Source: a beta proteobacterium AAP99
GTDB lineage: Bacteria; Pseudomonadota; Gammaproteobacteria; Burkholderiales; Burkholderiaceae_C
Assembly: GCA_001295775.1 (NCBI GenBank)
Contig: LJIA01000002.1
Span: 1-64,000 of the forward strand
Direction of reading: 5' to 3'
DNA: 64,000 nt
A model generated the notes under the pieces. That model was not told the origin of the DNA and ran no database searches. It saw only the letters and a program-made list of their open reading frames with translations. Made by a program: the position numbers and the translations under genes. Within the stretch, counting starts at the first letter, position 1. Each line of letters opens with the position of its first letter. Positions 1-8,410 of the stretch are shown here, piece by piece.

Positions 1-93
1 ACACCTGAAACTCAGAATGCCGAGTTCCGCGTGGTGGGCGCGGATCTTGGCAAAGACCGAGTGCCATCAAACGACGGCCGATTTCGATTGAAA

Positions 94-675
94 TCAGCCG
101 GGTTGCGGCGCTCCCGGATCCCGCTCCTTGCCCTCGGGTGCAGGGTTGCTCTGCACGGGCACGAGCTGCGAGGGCACCTGGCTGCCGGGCAGCACGGGCA
201 TCACACCGCCGGGCGGCAAGGTCTGCGGCATCGCTCGCGGGCCGGCCGTGTTGATGGCGCCGGCAATCGTCGCGGACGGCGGCGGCAGCGCGACGCGCAC
301 CGGCTGGCCGTTGCGCTCGATGAGTGCGGCGCGCGCCTCGAGCTGCTTGAGCACGAGGCCCGGCGCGATGTCCTTGCCCACGGCGTAGGACTTGGGCGGG
401 CCGTCGTTCAGGCTGATCAATGCACGGCCGCCGCCGTCGCGCTCGGCGATCAAGCCCAGCAGCTTGATGCTGCTGTCAGTGGCCAGTGCGGCCCCGCCGA
501 AGAGGTTGGTCAGATCGCGCGGCGGCGCCTCGGACAGGGACGTGTCCGGCGTGAGCGTGCGGGCAGCGCCCTGCGGCACGCCGGCGGCGAGCTTGGTGAA
601 CCAGAACACGCAGATGACGGCGAGCAGCGCGGCCAGCAGCAGGGTGGTAATCCTTGGTAACCAGACGGAGTTCAT
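94..675 (-). CDS. gspC: Type II secretion system protein GspC (short form)
   Basis: 193 aa inner-membrane protein of the type II secretion system that links the inner-membrane platform to the outer-membrane secretin. It has a short cytoplasmic start, one membrane segment (about residues 8-28), then a periplasmic HR-like region ending in a Pro-rich tail. No PDZ domain follows, which I recall is common for betaproteobacterial GspC. The ATG at 675 (MNSVWLPR) is preferred because the upstream 47 codons of the open frame look non-coding. It is divergent from gspG, as in Burkholderia-type gsp clusters. gspD may lie beyond the left edge; positions 1-93 show no convincing start for it. The family call rests on membrane topology and context, so confidence is moderate to high. 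Confidence 0.8.
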   Translation of the reverse strand: MNSVWLPRITTLLLAALLAVICVFWFTKLAAGVPQGAARTLTPDTSLSEAPPRDLTNLFGGAALATDSSIKLLGLIAERDGGGRALISLNDGPPKSYAVGKDIAPGLVLKQLEARAALIERNGQPVRVALPPPSATIAGAINTAGPRAMPQTLPPGGVMPVLPGSQVPSQLVPVQSNPAPEGKERDPGAPQPG

Positions 676-701
676 CAGCACGCGCGTGAAGGAGTGGCTG
701 G

Positions 702-717
702 CTATTATTCCCGCAAG
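702..717. promoter_or_regulatory. 16-bp motif in the gspC/gspG divergent promoter, repeated upstream of ampG/M48
   Basis: CTATTATTCCCGCAAG lies in the 164-nt gap between divergent gspC and gspG. Its exact reverse complement occurs at 15720-15735, in another divergent gap. TATTAT read toward gspG resembles a sigma-70 -10 hexamer, and AATAAT read the other way also could. The function is inferred from position and exact recurrence only. Confidence 0.35.
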
Positions 718-839
718 TTGCGTTGTTGGCGCATTGCGTTGCACTGTGCTCGTTACGAAACTTCTCCACGCGCAGCGCGCCCAAGCAGGGTCGGCGCAGC
801 TCGGCCCCGGCTTCACTCACCCCAAGGCTTCGGAATCGC

Positions 840-1286
840 ATGTCGACGTCCCTGACTTTCGCTCGCCGCGCCCGCGGCTTCACGCTCATCGAGATCATGG
901 TCGTGGTCTCGATCCTCGCCATCCTGGCGGCGCTGGTGATCCCCAACGTCATCGGCCAGAGTGACGACGCGAAGCGCAAGGCCGCGGCGGTGGAGATCGG
1001 CACGCTCAAGCGCGCGCTGCAGATGTACTACCTGGACAACGGCCGCTATCCGAGCACCGAGCAAGGCCTGCAGGCCCTCGTCATCAAGCCGACGGTCGCG
1101 CCAATTCCGAACAACTGGAAGGCCGGCGGTTATCTCGAGAAGCTCAATCCGGACCCCTGGAAGAACCCCTACCAGTATGTGAACCCCGGCCTGAACGGCG
1201 CGCCCTTCGAGGTGTTCAGCTACGCGCGCGACGGCAAGCCCGGCGGCGAAGGCCCGGATGAGGACATCACCTCCTCCAAGCTCTGA
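840..1286 (+). CDS. gspG: Type II secretion major pseudopilin GspG
   Basis: 148 aa major pseudopilin that polymerises into the periplasmic pseudopilus. The prepilin peptidase site is clear: RARG|FTLIE, with Gly13 at -1, Phe14 at +1 and Glu18 at +5, followed by a hydrophobic helix. The C-terminal region contains the GspG signature (YYLDNGRYPSTEQGL, then DPWKNPYQY and the calcium-loop region near the end). The ATG at 840 gives the usual short leader, whereas the open frame starting at 723 would add an atypical 39 residues. It heads the gspG-H-I-J operon. Confidence 0.95.
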   Translation: MSTSLTFARRARGFTLIEIMVVVSILAILAALVIPNVIGQSDDAKRKAAAVEIGTLKRALQMYYLDNGRYPSTEQGLQALVIKPTVAPIPNNWKAGGYLEKLNPDPWKNPYQYVNPGLNGAPFEVFSYARDGKPGGEGPDEDITSSKL

Positions 1287-1293
1287 GCCTGCG

Positions 1294-1797
1294 ATGCGCG
1301 CGCGACTGCCGGCCCGCAACGCGCGCGGCTTCACGCTCATCGAGCTGCTGGTCACGATCGGCATCATGGCGCTGATCGTCTCGATGGTGTCGATCTCCGT
1401 GACCACCGACCCGGCGCAGATCCTGCGGCGTGACGCGCAGCGCCTGGCGATCTCCCTGCAAGCCGCCACCCAGGACGTCGCGGCCACCGGCAGCCCGATG
1501 CGGCTGGTGGCCAATGCGCGCGGCTGGCACTTCGAGCGCCGCACGCGCGTCAGCGAAGACCCCGCCGAACTCACCCGCACCCGCTGGACCGAGATCAACC
1601 CTGCCGAAGGCGGCGCGCTCGCGCCCTATGAACTCAAGGCCGAGGAAGCGCGCCTGCTCGTGCCCGGCGGCGCCCTGCTGCTGTCCGGCGAGCCCTACGC
1701 GCAGCGCATCGAGGCGCGGCTGGAAAGCCCCTCGGCGCGGATCACGGTCGTGCAGGAAGGCACGCGCGTGCCGGCCCGGATCGAGTCGATCCAATGA
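1294..1797 (+). CDS. gspH: Type II secretion minor pseudopilin GspH
   Basis: 167 aa minor pseudopilin. The leader MRARLPARNARG is followed by FTLIELLV, with cleavage expected after Gly12 and the conserved Glu at +5. The rest is the variable beta-rich GspH domain. The start lies 7 nt after the gspG stop, and the stop overlaps gspI by 4 nt, so the genes are translationally coupled. The assignment as H comes from gene order and length, since minor pseudopilins have low sequence identity. Confidence 0.85.
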   Translation: MRARLPARNARGFTLIELLVTIGIMALIVSMVSISVTTDPAQILRRDAQRLAISLQAATQDVAATGSPMRLVANARGWHFERRTRVSEDPAELTRTRWTEINPAEGGALAPYELKAEEARLLVPGGALLLSGEPYAQRIEARLESPSARITVVQEGTRVPARIESIQ

Positions 1798-2165
1798 ACC
1801 GATCCCGCGGCTTCACGCTGATTGAGGTGCTGGTGGCGCTGGCGATCGTCGCCCTCGCCTTGCTGGCCGGCCTGCGCGCCGCCGGGCAGCTGGGCGAGAA
1901 CACGCGTGCCCTGAACATCCGCACCATGGCTCTGTGGTCCGCGGACAACCGCCTGGCCGAGATCCGTCTCAGCGGCGCGCAGCCGGTCGTGGGGACGCGC
2001 AACTTCCCCTGCCCGCAGGCCGATCAGGTCTTCGAGTGCGAGGAGCGCGTCACGCAGACGCCCAACCCCTTCTTTGTACGCGTGGAGGTCAGCGTGTTCG
2101 ACAACGCCGCGCGCAATCAGGAGCTGGCCATGCTCTCCACCGTGGTCGGACGGGCGCGGCAATGA
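1794..2165 (+). CDS. gspI: Type II secretion minor pseudopilin GspI
   Basis: 123 aa minor pseudopilin of the tip complex. The leader MNRSRG is followed by FTLIEVLVALAIVALAL (cleavage after Gly6, Glu11 at +5). The NRLAEIRL segment matches the GspI pattern around the end of the N-terminal helix. The ATG overlaps the gspH stop (ATGA), and the stop overlaps gspJ. Confidence 0.88.
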   Translation: MNRSRGFTLIEVLVALAIVALALLAGLRAAGQLGENTRALNIRTMALWSADNRLAEIRLSGAQPVVGTRNFPCPQADQVFECEERVTQTPNPFFVRVEVSVFDNAARNQELAMLSTVVGRARQ

Positions 2166-2827
2166 GGCTCGCGCGACTCCCTAGATACCGCGGCCGCCGC
2201 GGCTTCACGCTGATTGAGCTGCTGGTGGCGCTGACCATTCTGGCGATGATGTCGCTCATGGCCTGGTACGGGCTGGACGGCGTGATCCGATCGCGCGCGC
2301 AATCCCAGTCCGAAGCCGACCGGCTGGCGCGCATGGCCGCGGCGCTGGACCAGCTCGCAGCCGATGCCCGGGCCGCCAGCGACCTGGGCACCGAAGGCGT
2401 CTTCATGCTGGCCGACGGGTTGCAGATCACGCGCAACACCACCCTGGCCGACGGGCGCAGCGAAACCGTGGTCGCCCGCTGGGAGGTGCTCGATGGCGCG
2501 CTGATCCGCACCCTGCTGCCTCTGTCGAGCAATGCGCCCGGCGCCGCCGCAAACGCAGGCAGCGCCAACGCAGCGGCCGGCGGCAACGCGGCGCCCCAGA
2601 CCCTTTCGGTCGACAGCGCCGGGCCCACCATCGTGCGCCTTGAGGCCATGACCGGCGTGCAGGCCTTTGATGTGCGCGTGTTTGCCGCCGGGCGCTGGTG
2701 GTCGCGCCAGGACTGGGCTCAGGCCCGACTGGAGAACCGCCTGCCTGCGCCGCTGCAGGGCCTGGGCGTCAAGCTGCAGCTGCCGCAGGGCGAAGTGCAG
2801 CGCACGCTGGTACTGGCTGGGCAATAG
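2162..2827 (+). CDS. gspJ: Type II secretion minor pseudopilin GspJ
   Basis: 221 aa minor pseudopilin. The leader ends in RGRRG|FTLIELLVALTILAMMS, with Gly14 at -1 and Glu19 at +5, followed by the GspJ-like domain (WYGLDGVIRSRAQ, then a beta-rich region). An Ala/Asn-rich low-complexity loop lies near residues 126-145. The ATG at 2162 overlaps the gspI stop by 4 nt; the frame is open further upstream, but that part is a shadow of gspI. gspK, which normally follows gspJ, is not present. Confidence 0.88.
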   Translation: MRLARLPRYRGRRGFTLIELLVALTILAMMSLMAWYGLDGVIRSRAQSQSEADRLARMAAALDQLAADARAASDLGTEGVFMLADGLQITRNTTLADGRSETVVARWEVLDGALIRTLLPLSSNAPGAAANAGSANAAAGGNAAPQTLSVDSAGPTIVRLEAMTGVQAFDVRVFAAGRWWSRQDWAQARLENRLPAPLQGLGVKLQLPQGEVQRTLVLAGQ

Positions 2828-3025
2828 ATGCGCCAGCCCGCGAGCGCAGACCCCGCATCCATGGCCAACGTACCTGCCCGCAACTCGCGCCGCCTGCTGC
2901 TTGCCAGCGTAGGCTGGTTCGCGCTCGCCGCGGTGCTCGGCCTGACCTTTGCCGCCTACTTCAACCCCGCGCTGCGCGTGGAGCTGTCCAACTTCTGGGC
3001 GATGTGCGTGAGTGCCTTGAAGTAG
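2828..3025 (+). CDS. Small single-pass membrane protein
   Basis: 65 aa ORF that begins directly after the gspJ stop (TAG ATG). It has a basic N-terminus, one hydrophobic segment (about residues 24-46, RLLLASVGWFALAAVLGLTF), and a short tail. A second ATG at 2861 would give 54 aa. No family is recognised. Its position suggests co-transcription with gspGHIJ, in the place where gspK usually lies, but its size and lack of a prepilin motif rule out GspK. Confidence 0.5.
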   Translation: MRQPASADPASMANVPARNSRRLLLASVGWFALAAVLGLTFAAYFNPALRVELSNFWAMCVSALK

Positions 3026-3065
3026 CACTGCACGCCGCCCGAACGCCAACCCTTCCGGAGATGCC

Positions 3066-3788
3066 ATGGCCCAGGCCGCTGCCACCCCTGCACTCACGCT
3101 CGTCTCGCACGACCTCTGCCCCTACGTGCAGCGCGCGGCCATCGTGCTGCTTGAGAAGAAGAAGCCTTTCGAGCGGCGCTGGATTGATCTGGCCAACAAG
3201 CCCGAATGGTTTCGCGCCATCTCGCCGCTGGGCAAGACGCCGGTGCTGCTGGTGGGCGACACACCCCTGTTTGAGAGCGCGGTGATCTGCGAGTACCTGG
3301 ACGACACGCTCACGCCGCGCCTGCACCCGGCCGATGCGCTGGCCCGTGCACAGCACCGCGCATGGATGGAATTTGGCAGCGCCCTGCTGGGCAGCATTGC
3401 CGGCTTCTACAGCGCGCATGACCGCGAGGCACTGGACAAGAAGCGCATCGAGATCGCCGAGCGCCTCACGCAGCTCGAAGTGGAGCTGGGCCAGCGCGCG
3501 GCCGCCGGTGCCCACGGCCCCTGGTTTGCCGGTGCCGGCTTCTCGATCGTGGACGCCGTGTTCGGCCCGATCTTTCGCTACTTCGATGTGTTCGACCGCT
3601 TCTCGACTTTCGAATGGACCGCCGGACTGCCGCGCACCGACGCATGGCGCAAGGCGCTGGCCGCACGGCCCTCGGTGCAGCAGGCCGTGGTGCCGGACTA
3701 TGCGCAGCGCCTGCTGGCCTTTGTGGAGCGCAAGAACTCGGCGCTCACGGCGGTGATGCGGCAGGCGCAGGCTGCGCCAACACCCTGA
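3066..3788 (+). CDS. Glutathione S-transferase family protein
   Basis: 240 aa cytosolic GST-fold protein. The N-terminal thioredoxin-like domain has a CPYVQRA motif at about Cys18, which is omega/beta-like with a catalytic Cys. It also carries GKTPVLLVGDTPLFESAVICEYLDD, with the cis-Pro and the ES glutathione-binding pair. The all-helical C-terminal domain contains WFAGAGFSIVDAVFGPIFRY. An ATG preceded by CCGGAG at 3055-3060 supports the start. The substrate cannot be predicted. It is convergent with fmt. Confidence 0.9.
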   Translation: MAQAAATPALTLVSHDLCPYVQRAAIVLLEKKKPFERRWIDLANKPEWFRAISPLGKTPVLLVGDTPLFESAVICEYLDDTLTPRLHPADALARAQHRAWMEFGSALLGSIAGFYSAHDREALDKKRIEIAERLTQLEVELGQRAAAGAHGPWFAGAGFSIVDAVFGPIFRYFDVFDRFSTFEWTAGLPRTDAWRKALAARPSVQQAVVPDYAQRLLAFVERKNSALTAVMRQAQAAPTP

Positions 3789-3803
3789 AGCGACCGGCCG
3801 CGC

Positions 3804-4790
3804 TCAGTGCTCGAAGCGTGAGCCGACCGTCAAGCTCGCCGCGCGCGCCCACTCCCCCGCGTCCTGCCGCTTGCCGCCAGCGCGCTGCACCTCGGTGACC
3901 TCGAGCGCGCCTTCGCCGCAAGCCACGACGAAGCCGTGTTTGCCGCAGGCCAGCACGGTGCCCGGGGCGGCGCCATTCAGGGGCACGACGCTCGCGCGCC
4001 AGAGCTTGAGCTCCTGATCGGCAAAGCGCGTGCTGCAGCCGGGGAAGGGGTCGAAGGCGCGCATGCGGCGCTCGATCACGGCGGCGCTTTGGGTCCAGTC
4101 GATCGGCGCTTCGTCCTTGCGGATCTTCTCGGCGTAGCTCACGCCTTCGGTGGGCTGCGGCACCGGGGCGATGCGCCCGGCGACGATGGCCGGCAGGTCG
4201 CGCACGATCATGAAGGCGCCGAGGTCCGCGAGCCGGTCGTGCAGGCTCGCGGTGGTGTCTGTGGCGGCGATCGCGGTGCGCTCGATGCTGAGCATGGCGC
4301 CGGTGTCCAGACCGGCATCCATCTGCATGAGGGTGATGCCGGTTTCGGCATCGCCGGCCTCGATGGCGCGGTGGATGGGCGCGGCGCCGCGCCAGCGCGG
4401 CAGCAGGCTGCCGTGCAGGTTCACGCAGCCGGCTCGCGGCAGATCCAGCACCCACTGCGGCAGGATCAGCCCGTAGGCGGCCACCACCATCACATCGGGC
4501 GCGGCGGCGACCAGCGCCTCGCGCGCGGCGGCGGCTTCGTCCGGGTATTTGCCGTCCAGACGCAGGCTGCGCGGCTGGGCCACGTTCACCCCAGCAGCGA
4601 GCGCGACTTCCTTGACCGGGCTGGCGGTGAGCTTCATGCCGCGGCCGGCGGGGCGATCCGGCTGGGTGAGCACCAGCGGCACCTGTGCACCGGCCGCCAG
4701 CAGCGCCTTGAGCGCTGCAGCGGCAAATTCCGGCGTGCCAGCAAAGGCCACGCGAAGGCTGGACAGCTCGGGCAGGGGGGGTGCGTTCAT
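3804..4790 (-). CDS. fmt: Methionyl-tRNA formyltransferase
   Basis: 328 aa. It formylates initiator Met-tRNA using 10-formyl-THF. The N-terminal formyltransferase domain has FAGTPEFAA near the start, then [15 protein letters not shown] and [16 protein letters not shown] with the catalytic Asn and His, then [10 protein letters not shown] with the catalytic Asp. The C-terminal OB-like domain follows ([14 protein letters not shown], then RAFDPFPG). The start could also be the ATG at 4820, 10 codons upstream; neither has a clear ribosome site, and I prefer 4790 because it fits family length. The usual partner def is not adjacent. Confidence 0.95.
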   Translation of the reverse strand: MNAPPLPELSSLRVAFAGTPEFAAAALKALLAAGAQVPLVLTQPDRPAGRGMKLTASPVKEVALAAGVNVAQPRSLRLDGKYPDEAAAAREALVAAAPDVMVVAAYGLILPQWVLDLPRAGCVNLHGSLLPRWRGAAPIHRAIEAGDAETGITLMQMDAGLDTGAMLSIERTAIAATDTTASLHDRLADLGAFMIVRDLPAIVAGRIAPVPQPTEGVSYAEKIRKDEAPIDWTQSAAVIERRMRAFDPFPGCSTRFADQELKLWRASVVPLNGAAPGTVLACGKHGFVVACGEGALEVTEVQRAGGKRQDAGEWARAASLTVGSRFEH

Positions 4791-4980
4791 GGGCGCTGAG
4801 GCCGCACAGGCGGCGGACATGGATTCAGGTGCGGGCTGCGGCGCAGGTGGGGAAGGCGCGCGGCGCCGGGGTGGATGGGCATTCTGTCATGCGGCGCAGC
4901 GGGGGGCGTAGAGAGCGGCGTAGATAAGGGGGCAGCGGGTGCGCAGAGGGCAGATGCCCGGAGAGGCGCATCCACGCTGC

Positions 4981-5110
4981 ATTCATTCTTTTTCGGCCTT
5001 ATTTTTTCTTCTACCAAACTTGCCACTTTCCGCGCACCAGACAAGCGGAAAGCCGGAATTGAACGTTCAGTAATACGTCGTTTTCAGCCAATGCAGTCGG
5101 CATCTCCCGC
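4981..5110 (+). repeat. GACAAGCGG intergenic element, copy 1
   Basis: AT-rich gap between rlpA and fmt (both minus). The core GACAAGCGGAAAG is at 5040-5052 and runs on as GACAAGCGGAAAGCC, identical over 15 nt with the copies at 22711 and 43416. In this copy the core forms an 8-bp inverted repeat with CTTTCCGC at 5026-5033. A TTTTTCGGCC box precedes it and a TTTTCAGCC box follows. The rest of the 328-nt gap (4791-5118) shows no gene. Confidence 0.7.
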
Positions 5111-5118
5111 GGCAGTGA

Positions 5119-5673
5119 CTAGCGGGGCAGGACCCGCTCGACGATGACTTCCGCCTCGCCCTGGCCGATGAAACCCAGCTGCGCGGCCGCGGTCCAGGTC
5201 AGGTCGATCACGCGGCCGGGCTTGAAAGGGCCGCGGTCATTGATGCGCACCACCACGCTGCGCCCGTTGGCCGGGTTGGTCACGCGCGCGTAGCTCGGGA
5301 TGGGCAGGGTGCGGTGTGCGCCGGTCATGCCGTACATGTCGTAGATCTCGCCGCTGGCGGTGCGGTTGCCGTGGAACTTGCGGCCGTACCAGCTGGCCAG
5401 CCCGCGCTCGCGGAAGGGCGCGTCGCCCACGCGCGGCGTGTAGCGCTGGCCCAGGACTTCATAGGGCTTGTTGGGGCCGCGCACCTCGCGGGCTGCAGGC
5501 TCGTCGCGCGGCACGGCGCTCGGGATGCTGGCCCAGTTGGCCGGCGGCTTGTCGCCGGGGCCGTCGGTGGCCGGGCGCTTGGGCGCGCTGCCGCAGGCGG
5601 CAAGAGTCAACGCGAGCGCGGCCAGGCTCAGAGCGCGCAGTGCGGCGCGGGGCCGGGTCAGGGGCAGGAGCAT
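5119..5673 (-). CDS. rlpA: RlpA-family septal ring lytic transglycosylase lipoprotein
   Basis: 184 aa outer-membrane lipoprotein with a double-psi beta-barrel. The signal peptide ends in the lipobox LAAC at about residues 23-26. The RlpA domain covers about residues 85-184: GLASWYGRKFHG, TASGEIYDMYGMTGAHRTLP, VVVRINDRGPF and GRVIDLTWTAA are the conserved blocks. It lacks the C-terminal SPOR domain found in longer RlpA proteins. The family cleaves denuded glycan strands at the septum. In this order it would normally be near cell-wall genes, but here its neighbours are fmt and a signalling operon. Confidence 0.92.
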   Translation of the reverse strand: MLLPLTRPRAALRALSLAALALTLAACGSAPKRPATDGPGDKPPANWASIPSAVPRDEPAAREVRGPNKPYEVLGQRYTPRVGDAPFRERGLASWYGRKFHGNRTASGEIYDMYGMTGAHRTLPIPSYARVTNPANGRSVVVRINDRGPFKPGRVIDLTWTAAAQLGFIGQGEAEVIVERVLPR

Positions 5674-5948
5674 GGAGGCGAATTATCGCGGTGCAGTTGC
5701 CGAACTCGCACCCGGGCGCACCCTAGCGGGCCATGGGGGCGACGCGCGCACAACCCGTTCGAATGCCCCGATTTGGCCGGCGCTCTGGCCTCCACGTCAG
5801 CTGCCGATTCGGCCGAACGTGAACAAGCCCGCAGACCGCGCCCCACCGCAGCCACGGACTGGGCCGCCGCTGTGCGCCCTGAGTCGCCCATTCTGCAGTC
5901 TGTCGCAGCTGGCGCGCCAGGCGGGAACGGCTGGGGAACAATGCGTCC

Positions 5949-7625
5949 ATGAACTTCATTTCCAGACTCTTCTCGGCGGTGCGGGACTTCTGGCGCAAAT
6001 TCGGCGCCGGTTACGCCAGCCGCCAGACCTTTGCGCTGGGCCGCGGCTACAACCGCCTGGCACTGTGGCTCACGGCCGTGACCTGGAAGCGCCTGTTCGT
6101 CATCGGCATCCTGTTCCTGATCCTGTCCAGCCTGATGTCCAGCGTGCTGGACGATCTGTTCAGCGGCCGCCCCATCCGCCCGCTGGTCGAGGTGAACAAC
6201 CCGCAGAAGAAGCCGATGACCATCGTCGTCGAGGCCGACCCCACCGGCGTGCGGGTGCGCTCGTCCGAAGACCCGCCCACTCCCAAGCCGCCCAAGGCCC
6301 CGCAGGCTCCCAAGCCACCGGTGCCGCCGGTGATCATCACCAAGGACGGCGTCAGCATTCCGGCCGACCCGAGCGCGCCGAATCGCCCGCCGATTGTCAT
6401 CAACAAGGACGGCATCAAGGTCGGCAAGGACGGCGAAATCGTCAAGATCGACCGCGAAGGCATCGTCATCCAACCCGAGAACGCTGAAAAGCTCGCCGAG
6501 CTGGATCGCGTGGCGCATGCGCCGATGGACGAGGTGACCAAGATCCTCGAGGAGCCCGGCAAGCACAGCGAAGCGATTCTCGCGCGCGCCGCCGAGCGCC
6601 TGGCCGAACTCGCGACCATCGAGGCCATGGAGAGTCTGCCGCTCGAAGAGCGCGGCGAAGTGGTGCTTGAGAAGGATGGCCTGACCGTGCGCGTGGACAA
6701 GCGCGGCGAGCTGCCCGCGGACTTCGACGCCATCATCAAGGACATCACTCAAGGCATCGAGGAAGGCTTCTCGGGCAAGAGCCCCAACATCAAGATCAAC
6801 AACCAGGAGCCGCGCAAGTTCTGGCTGGCCCGTTCGCTGACCGACATCGTGATCATCCTGATCGCGGCGCTGATCACGCTGAAGGTCATTCTCAACACCC
6901 AACGCAAGGCCGAGGTGAAGGTGGCCGCGGCGCAGAGCGTGGCCCAGGCTGCGCAGGAAGAGAGTGAGCGCGAGGCGCTGAAGCGCCAGCTGGTGGAAGC
7001 CAAGCTCGTCACGCTGCAGGCGCAGGTGGAGCCGCACTTCCTGTTCAACACCCTGGCCAGCGTGGATCACCTCATCGAGGTCGATCCGGCACGCGCCAGC
7101 CAGATGCAGAAGAACCTGATCCAGTACCTGCGCGCCGCCATGCCCCACATGCGCGACACCACCAGCAACATGGGTCGCGAGGCCGTGCTCGTGGAGAGCT
7201 ACCTGAAGATCCTGCAATTCCGCATGGAAGAGCGCTTGACGTACACCGTGGACATCCCGGCCGGCCTGCGCACCGCCGAGGTGCCGCCGATGATGCTGCT
7301 CTCGCTCGTGGAGAACAGCATCAAGCATGGCCTGGAGCCCAAGCCGGAAGGTGGCCACATCGACGTGAAGGGCGAGATTGCCGACGGCAAGCTGCGCGTG
7401 ACGGTGAGCGACACCGGACTGGGCTTCAAGGAGGGCATGGTGCCCACCAGCGGCACCGGCGTGGGCCTGTCGAACATCCGCGAGCGCCTGGCCATGCTGT
7501 ATGGCGGCGGCGCGAGCTTCACCATCGGCGCAGGCGAGATCAACGGCCAGCCCGGCGGCACGCGTGCCGTGATCGAGATCCCCTATCGGCTGGCCGATGT
7601 GCGCAGCAACGCCAGCGCGGTCTGA
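5949..7625 (+). CDS. LytS-type sensor histidine kinase with KDG-repeat periplasmic domain
   Basis: 558 aa. Membrane segments at about 47-66 and 296-312 flank a roughly 230-residue extracytoplasmic region. That region begins with a Pro/Lys-rich linker (about 97-118) and carries repeated KDG-type strands (ITKDGVSI, INKDGIKVGKDGE, LEKDGLTV). The cytoplasmic part has a coiled-coil linker, the HisK_5 block QVEPHFLFNTLASVDHL (phosphoacceptor His) and a HATPase with LLSLVENSIKHGLEP and GTGVGLSNIRERL. This is the LytS/AlgZ class. Three small membrane genes and a LytTR regulator follow in the same operon. The sensor region is unlike any I can name. Confidence 0.88.
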   Translation: MNFISRLFSAVRDFWRKFGAGYASRQTFALGRGYNRLALWLTAVTWKRLFVIGILFLILSSLMSSVLDDLFSGRPIRPLVEVNNPQKKPMTIVVEADPTGVRVRSSEDPPTPKPPKAPQAPKPPVPPVIITKDGVSIPADPSAPNRPPIVINKDGIKVGKDGEIVKIDREGIVIQPENAEKLAELDRVAHAPMDEVTKILEEPGKHSEAILARAAERLAELATIEAMESLPLEERGEVVLEKDGLTVRVDKRGELPADFDAIIKDITQGIEEGFSGKSPNIKINNQEPRKFWLARSLTDIVIILIAALITLKVILNTQRKAEVKVAAAQSVAQAAQEESEREALKRQLVEAKLVTLQAQVEPHFLFNTLASVDHLIEVDPARASQMQKNLIQYLRAAMPHMRDTTSNMGREAVLVESYLKILQFRMEERLTYTVDIPAGLRTAEVPPMMLLSLVENSIKHGLEPKPEGGHIDVKGEIADGKLRVTVSDTGLGFKEGMVPTSGTGVGLSNIRERLAMLYGGGASFTIGAGEINGQPGGTRAVIEIPYRLADVRSNASAV

Positions 7626-7675
7626 ACACCGTCTCACCACCACACAAGAACCCACCGACCTCCAGGGAGCCCGCC

Positions 7676-8077
7676 ATGAAACGGATCGCCAAGTTCAGTC
7701 TCATCACCTTTCTTGTGCTTATTGGATTGACCTTCGTCGGCGCCGTGCTGACGATGAGCTTTGCCTCGATGCTGCCTTCGGACGTCACCATCACGACGCT
7801 GGGCGACACCGTGAGTGTGTCGGAGATCCCGAGCCTGGGCATCCTCGCCTGGGTCTTCGCGCTGCTGGCGGTGTGGTTCGCGTACTTCGTCGCCCTGTGC
7901 GCGGTGGGCTTCGCGATGTTCGTGACCGCCGGCATCCTGGCGTTCACGGCCTTTGTCATGCTGTCGCCCTTCATCCTGATCGGCCTGATCGTGTGGTGGT
8001 TCATGCGCCGCAAGCCTGCCCCGCCTGCACCGCCTGCGCCGACGATCGATGCGCCACCCGCTGGCGCCGGGGCCTGA
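7676..8077 (+). CDS. Small multi-pass membrane protein in the LytS/LytTR operon
   Basis: 133 aa. It has an N-terminal membrane segment (about residues 7-29), a short extracytoplasmic loop, and two or three further hydrophobic stretches (about 57-110) rich in Ala, Phe and Val. A WWFMRRK stop-transfer signal and a Pro/Ala-rich cytoplasmic tail follow. The start has a good ribosome site (CAGGGAG at 7662-7668). It lies 50 nt after the kinase gene and 3 nt before the next. No family is recognised. A role as an accessory sensor or target of the two-component system is inferred from context. Confidence 0.7.
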   Translation: MKRIAKFSLITFLVLIGLTFVGAVLTMSFASMLPSDVTITTLGDTVSVSEIPSLGILAWVFALLAVWFAYFVALCAVGFAMFVTAGILAFTAFVMLSPFILIGLIVWWFMRRKPAPPAPPAPTIDAPPAGAGA

Positions 8078-8080
8078 TCC

Positions 8081-8410
8081 GTGACTGAAAAGGAGCAGCC
8101 GGCCGGCAGCAAGCTCACCCGCATCCTGCTGATCCTGATCAGCGCGACCGTCGCGCTCATGGTCATCCAGAACGTGGAGCTGCTGATCAACGGCGTGCGC
8201 TACTTCACGGAGTCCGGCGTCAAGCTGGTGTTCAGCGTGATGAAGGTGCCCTTTGTGGGCGCGGCCGGTCTGCTGGAGCTGGCGCTGGAGGTCCTGCTGT
8301 TCGGGCTGGTGATGCTGATCCTGTTCGCGCCCGTATGGGTGGTCATGCTCGTCATGCGCCGCCGCAAGCGCCTGCGCGCCGGGGTGGACGTGCCCAAGGA
8401 GATCCAATGA
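8081..8410 (+). CDS. Small membrane protein in the LytS/LytTR operon (GTG start)
   Basis: 109 aa starting at GTG 8081, three nt after the previous stop. Hydrophobic segments lie at about residues 12-32 and 62-90, followed by a basic RRRKR cluster that sets the C-terminus in the cytoplasm. It overlaps the next gene by 4 nt (ATGA), so the three genes are translationally coupled. No family is recognised; the function is unknown. Confidence 0.68.
   Translation: MTEKEQPAGSKLTRILLILISATVALMVIQNVELLINGVRYFTESGVKLVFSVMKVPFVGAAGLLELALEVLLFGLVMLILFAPVWVVMLVMRRRKRLRAGVDVPKEIQ

Noticed and set aside
1-93. Start of gspD at the left edge
   Set aside because: Frames reading left from 93 give no signal-peptide-like start or secretin motif in the available bases.
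5658-7655. 665-codon minus-strand ORF opposite the LytS-type kinase
   Set aside because: Antisense to a strongly supported kinase, with no recognisable domain and skewed composition.
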